Shown here piece by piece: positions 1-5,432 of a DNA stretch of 5,984 bases. The notes under the pieces were generated by a model. That model did not search any database, had not been told where the DNA came from, and was given only the letters and a program-made list of their open reading frames with translations. Source of the stretch: Terriglobales bacterium (GTDB taxonomy: Bacteria; Acidobacteriota; Terriglobia; Terriglobales; Acidobacteriaceae); contig JAATFE010000432.1 in NCBI GenBank assembly GCA_015655365.1, forward strand, positions 1 through 5,984, given 5' to 3'. The translations under genes and the position numbers were made by a program. Numbering within the stretch: position 1 is the stretch's first letter; every line of letters starts with the position of its first letter.

Positions 1-440
1 CCCGGAAGCGTGATCCAGTTGGGAAGCCAGAGATTCTCGGCATCCAGCACAGCCAGGGCAACCAATATCCAGTAGAAAATCATCTTCCAGACAACAACCG
101 CCAGCCAGGAGTAGATGAGACCCACCGGCGCATCCGGCGCGAGGTCCCACGGCGGGAGCTGCCACGCCGAGTAGGTCCACAGCGCGCCCACGGCAAATTC
201 CACTGCGGGATACCGTACCCCAATCCAACTGTGGCAGCCGCGGCAGCGTCCCCGCAAAGCCAGCCAACTGAAGAGCGGAATATTCTCCCACCACGCCAGC
301 GTATGGTCGCAACTACGGCAATGCGAGCGCGGCTGAACCACGCTCTCGACCTCCGGCCAGCGGCTCAGGCACACGTTCAGGAAACTGCCAAAGGCCAGTC
401 CCAGCAGCCCTGCAAAAATCGTTCCAAGAATGCGAATCAT
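1..440 (-). CDS. pilD: Prepilin peptidase (type IV leader peptidase, A24 family), N-terminal part
   Basis: Reading the minus strand from the ATG at 440-438 gives 146 codons open to the left edge, so the C-terminal half is missing. The product is an inner-membrane aspartic protease that removes the leader of type IV pilins and pseudopilins and, in two-function members, methylates the new N-terminus. Visible signs: an N-terminal hydrophobic helix (about 3-22) containing FGSFLNVC; two CxxC pairs (Cys41/Cys44 and Cys66/Cys69) flanking NIPLFSWLALRGRC, the zinc-binding signature of the methylase domain; RYPAVE after the second pair; further hydrophobic stretches (about 82-92 and 108-131); and Asp133 in VLDAENLWLP, which matches the first catalytic aspartate. 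The second catalytic Asp would lie outside the window. It is divergent from mazG. No clear Shine-Dalgarno precedes the ATG. The family call is firm; choosing between PilD and GspO is not possible here. Confidence 0.93.
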   Translation of the reverse strand, partial: MIRILGTIFAGLLGLAFGSFLNVCLSRWPEVESVVQPRSHCRSCDHTLAWWENIPLFSWLALRGRCRGCHSWIGVRYPAVEFAVGALWTYSAWQLPPWDLAPDAPVGLIYSWLAVVVWKMIFYWILVALAVLDAENLWLPNWITLP

Positions 441-555
441 AGGCGAATTTGAGTATACGGCCACCTGCGATGGGGCGAGCTTTCAGTCATTTGCGATCGG
501 GCCACTCGTGGAGACGCGGCGCGCACCGCTCCCGCTCGGGGTAGACTGGAGGTGC
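441..555. promoter_or_regulatory. Divergent intergenic region, prepilin peptidase / mazG
   Basis: These 115 bp separate two divergent start codons, so promoters for both directions are expected here. On the minus strand TATACT (complement of 452-457) is a good -10 hexamer, but it lies only 11 nt before the prepilin peptidase ATG, which would give an almost leaderless mRNA. I see no convincing -35 at 16-18 nt spacing. In the mazG direction I find no clear -35/-10 pair. The assignment rests on position and one hexamer. Confidence 0.35.
548..552 (+). promoter_or_regulatory. Ribosome binding site that sets the mazG start
   Basis: GGAGG lies 3 nt before the ATG at 556, a short spacing but the only good Shine-Dalgarno in the area. 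It favours 556 over the in-frame ATG at 430, which overlaps the divergent gene, and over the later ATG at 658, which would cut into the first MazG helix. Confidence 0.5.
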
Positions 556-1482
556 ATGGACCTTCCGCCTGAAAGCTCAATTTCCCAGGCCTCCGCGCCG
601 CAACCCGCAACCGATCCGGCGCGGGCCGCGGCCCTGTTCGAGCAGTCGGTCAAAATCATGGCGCGCCTGCGCGCCCCCGATGGCTGCCCCTGGGACCGCG
701 AACAATCCTTCGATTCCATCCGCAAATACACGCTTGAAGAGACCTACGAGGTCTTCGACGCCATCGATCGCCGCGACTGGCCGCATCTGGCCGAGGAACT
801 GGGCGATCTGATGCTCCAGGTGCTGCTTTACGCGGAGATGGGCGCCAACGAAGGCCATTTCACCATCGCCGATGTCCTCGACCAATTGAACAACAAGCTC
901 ATACGCCGTCACCCCCACGTCTTTGGCGAACAGGCCTCCCGCGCCGCCGGAAACCGGGCCGAAGTCGACCCCAATGTAAAGGGCTCTTCAAGCGCTGTCC
1001 TGCGCAACTGGGACCAGATCAAGGCAGCCGAGAAGAAACACGGCACCGTTTCCGAAGGCGCTCCTTCGCGGCACGACGGCGTGCAGCGCGCCATGCCGGC
1101 CCTGGCCGAAGCCGCCAAACTGGGCTCCAAGGCCGCAAAATCCGGCTTCGACTGGCCCACCTGGCGCGAGTTGCTGCCCAAGGTGGCCGAAGAGACCGCG
1201 GAGTTGGAGGCCGAAGCCGCATCCGGCGACCCGGCCCGCAAGCCGGCGGTCGAGGCCGAGTTGGGCGATCTGCTGTTCACCGTGGTGAATCTGAGCCGCC
1301 ACCTTGGCGTGGATGCGGAGATGGCCCTGCGCGGCTGCAATCGCCGCTTCCGCCAGAGGTTCCGGGAGATGGAACTGGCCTCGCTTCAGCCGTTGGAAGA
1401 TTTATCGGCGGACGAATTGGAAGCGCTGTGGGCCGGGGCCAAGCGCAAGCTGGCCGCCTCGGAAGCGGAGGCGCGGCCATGA
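556..1482 (+). CDS. mazG: MazG, nucleoside triphosphate pyrophosphohydrolase
   Basis: A protein of 308 aa with two tandem all-alpha MazG domains. MazG hydrolyses (d)NTPs to NMP and pyrophosphate; known roles are clearing abnormal nucleotides and, in E. coli, lowering ppGpp. It is cytosolic and Mg-dependent. Domain 1 (about 24-125) has the family opening MARLRAPDGCPWDREQSF (35-52), the metal-binding EETYE (61-65) and EELGD (80-84), and ends in RRHPHVFG. Domain 2 (about 180-280) has EETAE (212-216) and ELGD (235-238), plus NRRFRQRFREME (262-273). Both acidic metal sites look intact. At 308 aa it is longer than E. coli MazG (about 263 aa) because of a roughly 25-residue N-terminal extension and a longer linker (about 125-147). 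Start chosen at 556 from the GGAGG and because the extra 42 residues upstream overlap the divergent gene and look non-native. Its TGA overlaps the next ATG (ATGA, 1479-1482), so it heads a translationally coupled operon. Confidence 0.95.
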   Translation: MDLPPESSISQASAPQPATDPARAAALFEQSVKIMARLRAPDGCPWDREQSFDSIRKYTLEETYEVFDAIDRRDWPHLAEELGDLMLQVLLYAEMGANEGHFTIADVLDQLNNKLIRRHPHVFGEQASRAAGNRAEVDPNVKGSSSAVLRNWDQIKAAEKKHGTVSEGAPSRHDGVQRAMPALAEAAKLGSKAAKSGFDWPTWRELLPKVAEETAELEAEAASGDPARKPAVEAELGDLLFTVVNLSRHLGVDAEMALRGCNRRFRQRFREMELASLQPLEDLSADELEALWAGAKRKLAASEAEARP

Positions 1483-2297
1483 TCGTGATCCGCAATTGTA
1501 GCGGTTTTGACGAGCTCGAGGCCTGTGTACAGCTTCAGGTCGAGACTTGGGGCTACGACCCTACCGACGTCATTCCGCGCAAGGCCCATCGCGTGGCGCA
1601 GAAGATCGGCGGCCAGATCATGGGTGCCTTCGATACGGAAATTCCCGGCACTCCGGCCGAAGGCAGTTCCGATTCTCTTGTGGGTTTTGTCTTGTCTTTG
1701 CCCGGCGTGAAAACGGGCAACGGCACGCCTCGCGCCTATCTCCACTCGCACATGCTGGCGGTGCGCGAGGGCTACCGCAACCGCGGGCTGGGCGCTCGGC
1801 TCAAGCTGGAACAGCGCAAGGAAGCCTTGTCGCGCGGCATCCGCCACATGGAATGGACCTTCGATCCGCTGGAAATTAAGAATGCTTACCTCAACGTGCA
1901 TAAATTGGGTTCCATCGTTCGCAGTTACGAGGTGAATTTCTATGGTGTATCCTCATCTCGACTGCAGGGTGGCCTGCCGACCGACCGGTTAGTGGCCGAG
2001 TGGCAGATGGATTCGCCCCGCGTACAAGCCATTCTTGCGGGCCACAGGGCAGCAGAGAGCATTGCAGAACGGATCGTGGTCCCCGCCGCGATCTACGAGT
2101 GGAAGGGCAGCGAAGCGGGGCGGGAACGGGCGCTCGCCGTTCAGTTGAAGAACCGCCGCAAGTTTCAGCAGGCATTTTCCCAGGGCTTGGCTGTGCTTGG
2201 TTTTGCCCGGGATGCGCAAGGAAATGGTGTCTTTGAGCTGGGACCTTTCTCCCTGCCGCAAGACGCCTCAACCCCCAAGGAATACAAGGACCTATGA
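1479..2297 (+). CDS. GNAT-superfamily N-acyltransferase, COG3375 type (probable amino-acid N-acyl/succinyltransferase)
   Basis: A protein of 272 aa starting at the ATG that overlaps the mazG stop; GGAGG at 1467-1471 sits 7 nt upstream. The N-terminal half is a GNAT fold: LQVETWGYD (18-27), hydrophobic strand LVGFVLSLPG (67-76), YLHSHMLAVREGYRNRGLG (87-105), with the acyl-CoA pyrophosphate-binding pattern R100-x-x-G103-x-G105, then WTFDPLEIKNAYLNVHKLG (126-144). The last ~110 residues extend beyond a minimal GNAT domain (about 150 aa), typical of this long group. Family knowledge: relatives are encoded beside N-succinylamino acid racemase, and in Geobacillus kaustophilus the GNAT partner succinylates D-amino acids from succinyl-CoA. 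The stop overlaps the start of exactly such an enolase (ATGA, 2294-2297), so the same reaction is a reasonable inference. The acyl donor and the amino-acid substrate cannot be read from sequence; acetyl-CoA is an alternative. Confidence 0.9.
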   Translation: MIVIRNCSGFDELEACVQLQVETWGYDPTDVIPRKAHRVAQKIGGQIMGAFDTEIPGTPAEGSSDSLVGFVLSLPGVKTGNGTPRAYLHSHMLAVREGYRNRGLGARLKLEQRKEALSRGIRHMEWTFDPLEIKNAYLNVHKLGSIVRSYEVNFYGVSSSRLQGGLPTDRLVAEWQMDSPRVQAILAGHRAAESIAERIVVPAAIYEWKGSEAGRERALAVQLKNRRKFQQAFSQGLAVLGFARDAQGNGVFELGPFSLPQDASTPKEYKDL

Positions 2298-3418
2298 GAA
2301 TCGATGCCGTCATTCTGCGCGAACTGCACATGCCGCTGGTGCGCCCCTTTGAGACCAGTTTTGGCGTCACCCGCAACCGCCGCGTTCTGCTGGCGGAGAT
2401 CCAGTCCGAAGGACTGACCGGCTGGGGCGAGTGCACTGCCTCCGAGCAGCCGTATTTTTCGGCAGAGTGGACTGACAGCGCCTGGATGGTCATCCTCCAG
2501 GAATTGGGTCCGATGCTCGCGGAAACCTCGCCAGAGCACGGTGGCGAGTGTCCAGGCACCTTTCGCCGTGTGCGTGGCAACCACATGGCCAAGGCCGCGC
2601 TGGAAGACGCCATTTGGGATCTCGAAGCGCAACGCGAGGGGTTTTCACTTTCGCAATTGTTGGGCGGGGTGCGCGAAGTGATTCCCTGCGGCGTTTCCCT
2701 GGGCATTCAGCCCTCCATCCCCGAGTTGATGGCGACCATTGAGCGGGAATTGGCCGCCGGCTATCGGCGCATCAAGCTCAAATGCAAGCCGGGCTGGGAT
2801 GTTGAGGTTTTCGAGCAGGTGCGCAACCGCTGGCCCAACATCACCCTCAGTTGCGACGCCAACTCGGCCTACCGGCTCCGCGACGCGGACCATCTGACCT
2901 CCTTTGACGCCTATAACTTGCTGATGATTGAGCAGCCCTTGTGGCACAACGATTTCTACTACCACTCCATGCTTCAGAAGCGGCTCAACACGCCCATCTG
3001 CCTCGACGAGTCGATTCACAACCGCCGCGACGCGTTGGCGGCCATCGAAATGGAGTCCTGTAGGATCATCAACATCAAGCTGGGCCGCGTGGGCGGATTC
3101 TCCGAGGCCATCGCCGTACACAACGCTGCGCAGGAGCGCGGCATCCCTGTCTGGTGCGGTGGAATGCTGGAGACAGGCATTGGCCGCTCCCACAACATCG
3201 CGCTCTCGTCTCTCGAAAACTTCACCCTGCCCGGCGACGTCTCCGCCTCGGCCCGCTACTTCAAGGACGACATCGTCGAACCCGAAGTGACGGTTTCTTC
3301 GGCAGGCGAGATCGCCATTCCAGACACGCCTGGCCGCGGCTACGAGGTGCGCGCCGACCTGATCGAGCGCCTCACCGTGCGCAAAGAAACCATCCGCGCC
3401 CGCGAACTGGTGGCGTAA
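2294..3418 (+). CDS. menC: o-Succinylbenzoate synthase / N-succinylamino acid racemase (enolase superfamily)
   Basis: A protein of 374 aa, the usual length, starting at the ATG overlapping the upstream stop; AAGGA (2286-2290) lies 3 nt before it. N-terminal capping domain (about 1-125, with PLVRPFETSFG at 14-24) followed by a (beta/alpha)7-beta barrel. All catalytic residues are visible: K161-x-K163 on barrel strand 2, metal ligands D188 (SCDAN), E213 (MIEQPL) and D238 (CLDES), and the opposite general base K262 (NIKLGRVGG). The enzyme either dehydrates SHCHC to o-succinylbenzoate in menaquinone synthesis, or racemises N-succinylamino acids by proton exchange between the two lysines; some members do both. 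R265, three residues after K262, matches the second-shell arginine tied to racemase activity in the Amycolatopsis enzyme (R266). With the GNAT neighbour and no other men gene in view, racemase or dual activity is favoured; a pure menaquinone role is not excluded. Confidence 0.92.
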   Translation: MRIDAVILRELHMPLVRPFETSFGVTRNRRVLLAEIQSEGLTGWGECTASEQPYFSAEWTDSAWMVILQELGPMLAETSPEHGGECPGTFRRVRGNHMAKAALEDAIWDLEAQREGFSLSQLLGGVREVIPCGVSLGIQPSIPELMATIERELAAGYRRIKLKCKPGWDVEVFEQVRNRWPNITLSCDANSAYRLRDADHLTSFDAYNLLMIEQPLWHNDFYYHSMLQKRLNTPICLDESIHNRRDALAAIEMESCRIINIKLGRVGGFSEAIAVHNAAQERGIPVWCGGMLETGIGRSHNIALSSLENFTLPGDVSASARYFKDDIVEPEVTVSSAGEIAIPDTPGRGYEVRADLIERLTVRKETIRARELVA

Positions 3419-3625
3419 TACCCGCGTTGCCAGAATCGATACCGCCCCGGAAAAGTTTCCTGAGCGCAATGAACTGCTTGACATGACTACCGGGAACGAT
3501 GTTTCCTGTAAGTATCGCATCTACTTGCCCCAGCGGAAGCCCCTGCCTCAGGGTCTTTGTCTGCGCAACGTCGATAGGATCGGCTCAGGTGGTGAGCAGG
3601 AGAGGACGTACCAGGGGGCGGCCGA
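3419..3625. other. Non-coding stretch after menC
   Basis: About 200 bp with no gene I can support. An ATG-initiated frame at 3483-3713 has no recognisable family character and runs into the palindrome. The only structure I see is a small hairpin near 3536-3558. Confidence 0.4.
3536..3560 (+). terminator. Possible weak terminator of the mazG-GNAT-menC operon
   Basis: CCCTG (3541-3545) pairs with CAGGG (3549-3553) around a CCT loop. After one mismatch the stem extends AAG with CTT, and TCTTTGTCT follows. The short stem, imperfect U-run and 120-nt distance from the menC stop make this only a candidate. Confidence 0.25.
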
Positions 3626-3744
3626 CTATAGCATTTTCGGAATTGCTGTAGACCGAAAGCACGCGGCAAAGTGCCTTTTTCCTCAAGAAAAAGGCACTTT
3701 GCACGTCCCTTAAAAGGTCTATATGTATTCCGAAAATGCTCTAG
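3626..3744. repeat. 119-bp imperfect palindrome (MITE-like or long hairpin element)
   Basis: The two halves are reverse complements at three levels. The ends, CTATAGCATTTTCGGAAT (3626-3643) and ATTCCGAAAATGCTCTAG (3727-3744), match at 17 of 18 positions. An inner block TAGACC (3649-3654) pairs with GGTCTA (3716-3721) in the same register. The core GCAAAGTGCCTTTTTC (3666-3681) pairs perfectly over 16 bp with 3687-3702 around a 5-nt loop, CTCAA. The region between inner block and core differs and is 2 nt longer on the right. TA dinucleotides at 3627-3628 and 3742-3743 could be a TA target duplication around 3629-3741, as in IS630/Tc1-mariner MITEs. No transposase lies in the window. It could instead be a structured RNA or a chromosomal palindromic repeat. 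The repeat structure is seen directly; its nature is inferred. Confidence 0.8.
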
Positions 3745-3771
3745 CTGGCTGCTTTGGCGTCCTGGAAGCAT

Positions 3772-3785
3772 GGGTTCCTGAACCC
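3772..3785. promoter_or_regulatory. Short perfect inverted repeat upstream of the sugar transferase
   Basis: GGGTTC and GAACCC separated by CT form a 6-bp perfect dyad 66 nt before the sugar transferase ATG. It could be a dimeric repressor site or a leader hairpin. A dyad this short can arise by chance. Confidence 0.2.
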
Positions 3786-3809
3786 GCCGAGAACGATTCC
3801 TCTGTGCAT

Positions 3810-3834
3810 TTTCGATCCCTCTTCCGGATCGGAA
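3810..3834 (+). promoter_or_regulatory. Leader hairpin just upstream of the sugar transferase
   Basis: TTTCGATCC (3810-3818) pairs with GGATCGGAA (3826-3834), 9 bp with one G-U wobble, around a 7-nt loop. It lies 16 nt before the ATG at 3851. No U-run follows, so it is not an intrinsic terminator. If transcribed it would sit in the 5' leader near the ribosome site, which has no clear Shine-Dalgarno. Confidence 0.3.
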
Positions 3835-3850
3835 CGCAAAGACTGTCTGC

Positions 3851-4555
3851 ATGGGGGGGTACGTGTTCAAGCGTAGCGTGGATATTGTATTTGCCGGATT
3901 GCTGCTGATCGCCGCATTTCCATTCCTCATCTTTGCCGCAATCCTGACCAAACTGGATTCTCCAGGCCCGGCGCTCTTTCGCCAGCTTCGCATGGGACGC
4001 GGATTCCGCAGCTTCGAGTTGCTGAAGCTCAGAACCATGATCTCCTCCCGCGGCGGCCCAGCCTACACCTTCGGCGACGATCCGCGCATCACCCGCATTG
4101 GCTGCTGGTTGCGCCGCTACAAGTTCGACGAATTGCCCCAACTTTGGAATGTCTTGCGCGGCGACATGAGTCTTGTGGGGCCGCGCCCTGTGATTCCCGA
4201 ATTGACCGAGGAGTTCAAACACGATTACGGCCTTCTGCTCGCGGTGCGTCCCGGCCTCACCGATCCCGCCACCCTCAAGTACTGCCGCGAGAGCGAGTTC
4301 CTGGCCTTGATTCCCGACCCGCTCCACTATTTCAAAACTGTCGTAACACCAGACAAGCTGCGCCTCTCGCAGGATTATCTGGAACGCGCCACCGTCGCCA
4401 GTGACCTGGTGGTCATGGCTGGCACGGCTCTGGCTCTTGTTGCACTTCTCTGCCAATCGTGGCTCGGCCATTTGGGCCTCCGGTGGCCTCGCAGAGTTTC
4501 TCCCACTCTCTTTTCCGGAAACAGTCGGAAGAAGGAAGCCGCAGCCCAAGATTGA
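3851..4555 (+). CDS. Bacterial sugar transferase (initiating phosphoglycosyl transferase, PglC/WcaJ catalytic domain)
   Basis: A protein of 234 aa of the monotopic phosphoglycosyl transferase family, which moves a sugar-1-phosphate from an NDP-sugar to undecaprenyl phosphate as the first step of surface glycan assembly. Visible: an N-terminal membrane helix (about 10-33, FKRSVDIVFAGLLLI onward) running into KLDSPGPALFRQ (34-45); KLRTM (59-63); the catalytic Asp93-Glu94 in KFDELPQLWN; GDMSLVGPRPVIPE (104-117); and VRPGLTDPATL (132-142). It is the short form, without the N-terminal multi-helix and CoA-binding-like region of WcaJ/WbaP proteins. Unusually, a hydrophobic segment (about 186-206) and a basic tail follow the catalytic domain. 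The start is uncertain: the ATG has no clear Shine-Dalgarno and its G opens a run of seven G; GTG 3863 is an alternative. The WbpA-like gene downstream fits a polysaccharide role; sugar specificity is unknown. Confidence 0.92.
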   Translation: MGGYVFKRSVDIVFAGLLLIAAFPFLIFAAILTKLDSPGPALFRQLRMGRGFRSFELLKLRTMISSRGGPAYTFGDDPRITRIGCWLRRYKFDELPQLWNVLRGDMSLVGPRPVIPELTEEFKHDYGLLLAVRPGLTDPATLKYCRESEFLALIPDPLHYFKTVVTPDKLRLSQDYLERATVASDLVVMAGTALALVALLCQSWLGHLGLRWPRRVSPTLFSGNSRKKEAAAQD

Positions 4556-4620
4556 CAAAACGCAGTCTCTCGGGTCGGCAGACTTGTTTTAACCCGCGGT
4601 TTATGTGTGTCCCCTGTCAC

Positions 4621-4650
4621 TTATCGAAGCGAACACCGCCTTGCTATGAT
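4621..4650 (+). promoter_or_regulatory. Promoter of the universal stress protein gene (extended -10)
   Basis: TGCTATGAT (4642-4650) combines an extended -10 TGn with TATGAT, five of six to TATAAT. At 18-nt spacing TTATCG (4621-4626) is a poor -35, as often seen with extended -10 promoters. It would give a 5' leader of about 45-50 nt before the ATG at 4705. Confidence 0.5.
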
Positions 4651-4692
4651 GGTGGCCGAAAAAAGAGAGGCCGTCCACGCGCGGTGTACGGC

Positions 4693-4698
4693 AAGGAG
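4693..4698 (+). promoter_or_regulatory. Ribosome binding site that sets the universal stress protein start
   Basis: AAGGAG lies 6 nt before the ATG at 4705. It fixes that codon as the start, although the frame stays open back to 4459 inside the sugar transferase gene. Confidence 0.8.
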
Positions 4699-4704
4699 AT
4701 TGCA

Positions 4705-5181
4705 ATGTCCGAAGCGTACGCATACAGCACCATTCCCGCAAAGATCCTTTTGCCCATCGACTTTAGCCCATCGTCCCACCTGGCCCTGGAGCAGGCGACC
4801 GTGCTTGCCCAGCACTTTCATGCCGAAGTCATTCTCGTCAATGTAGTTCCCGAGGACGCAAACATCGAGAGCGCGAAGAAAGTCGCGGAAGAGCATTTTA
4901 AGGTTTCTCTGGCCGGCCTTGCCTCCAAGGGCATCAAGGCAACCTCCAGCGTCGTGGTTGGGACCGACATCGCCGGTGGCATCCTGGACGTGATTGAGAA
5001 CGAGCATATCGACATGATCGTCATCTCCACCCACGGCCTCACCGGCTGGCATCCGCTCGTTTTCGGATCCATTGCCGAGAAGCTCATCCGCCTGGTTCAC
5101 ATTCCGCTCCTGCTGGTTCGCACGGAAAAGCCCGAGAGCACCGCCAAAGTCGGTTCCGGCCGCTTGATGGAATGGTGGTAA
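4705..5181 (+). CDS. Universal stress protein (UspA family), single domain
   Basis: A protein of 158 aa, one USP domain of normal length. It opens with KILLPIDFSPSSHLALEQA (13-31), where Asp19 is the conserved first-strand acid, followed by VILVNVVPE (42-50), the VVVGTDIAGGILDVIENEHIDMIVIS region (83-108), and the ATP-binding loop STHG (108-111)-x9-GS (121-122) with AEKLIR after it. The loop has Ser for the first Gly of the G-2x-G-9x-GS pattern, a common STHG variant in ATP-binding members, so nucleotide binding is likely. It ends in HIPLLLVRT (132-140) and a short polar tail. USPs are cytosolic, usually dimeric, and support survival of starvation or respiratory and oxidative stress; no partner can be named here. 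It appears monocistronic, with its own promoter and the terminator at 5200-5237. Confidence 0.95.
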   Translation: MSEAYAYSTIPAKILLPIDFSPSSHLALEQATVLAQHFHAEVILVNVVPEDANIESAKKVAEEHFKVSLAGLASKGIKATSSVVVGTDIAGGILDVIENEHIDMIVISTHGLTGWHPLVFGSIAEKLIRLVHIPLLLVRTEKPESTAKVGSGRLMEWW

Positions 5182-5199
5182 GTTAGTTCACTTTGACAA

Positions 5200-5237
5200 A
5201 AGGGCGAACGCCGCTGATAACTCCGGCGTTCGCCCTT
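5200..5237. terminator. Strong intrinsic terminator hairpin, probably bidirectional
   Basis: AAGGGCGAACGCCG (5200-5213) pairs perfectly with 5224-5237 over 14 bp around a 10-nt loop, 18 nt after the universal stress protein stop. On the plus strand TTGTTGT follows; on the minus strand the stem ends in TTTTGTC, a better U-run. It sits between convergent genes and could end transcripts from both sides. Confidence 0.85.
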
Positions 5238-5276
5238 GTTGTAACTCGCTTTGCTTGAACTTGATCCGTTAAAGAC

Positions 5277-5383
5277 TATTAGAGGTAATCCGCCTTAATA
5301 CACGATGGACTCGGGAGCCGTCTTCGGGCGCGCTTGAAGGGCCGATCCTGGCTCTCCGTCCTTGCGACGGAAAAACCGCAAGG
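5277..5383. other. Stem-loop-rich non-coding region between convergent genes
   Basis: No ORF is supported between 5241 and 5432, but several stems occur in a row. TATTA-g-AGG (5277-5285) pairs with CCTTAATA (5293-5300). CGGGAGCC (5312-5319) pairs with GGCTCTCCG (5350-5358) with one bulged T, enclosing CTTC/GAAG. CCTTGCG (5360-5366) pairs with CGCAAGG (5377-5383). On the minus strand this is the 3' region of the dehydrogenase gene. It could be 3' UTR structure, a small RNA, or GC-rich chance pairing; I recognise no known RNA family. Confidence 0.35.
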
Positions 5384-5432
5384 GCAGGGAACCAGACATC
5401 TGCGGCGTTACTGACCTGAAGGGCACTCGACT

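Noticed and set aside
430..555. Longer N-terminus of MazG from the ATG at 430
   Set aside because: It overlaps the divergent prepilin peptidase start, has no ribosome site, and adds 42 residues without MazG character; the ATG at 556 follows GGAGG.
2645..3520. 291-aa open frame on the minus strand
   Set aside because: It is antisense to the enolase, which carries all its active-site residues; long antisense frames are common in GC-rich DNA.
3666..3702. Perfect 16-bp hairpin as the terminator of the menC operon
   Set aside because: It is about 250 nt past the menC stop, no U-run follows on either strand, and it is the core of a larger palindrome.
3483..3713. Possible 76-aa gene in the gap after menC
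   Set aside because: No recognisable family, no convincing ribosome site, and its end is encoded by the palindromic repeat.
4552..4557. TTGACA as the -35 box for the universal stress protein gene
   Set aside because: It overlaps the end of the sugar transferase gene and has no -10-like hexamer at 16-18 nt; the extended -10 at 4642-4650 is better.
3719..4558. 279-aa open frame on the minus strand
   Set aside because: It lies antisense to the sugar transferase, whose catalytic motifs are complete; the antisense translation has no family features.
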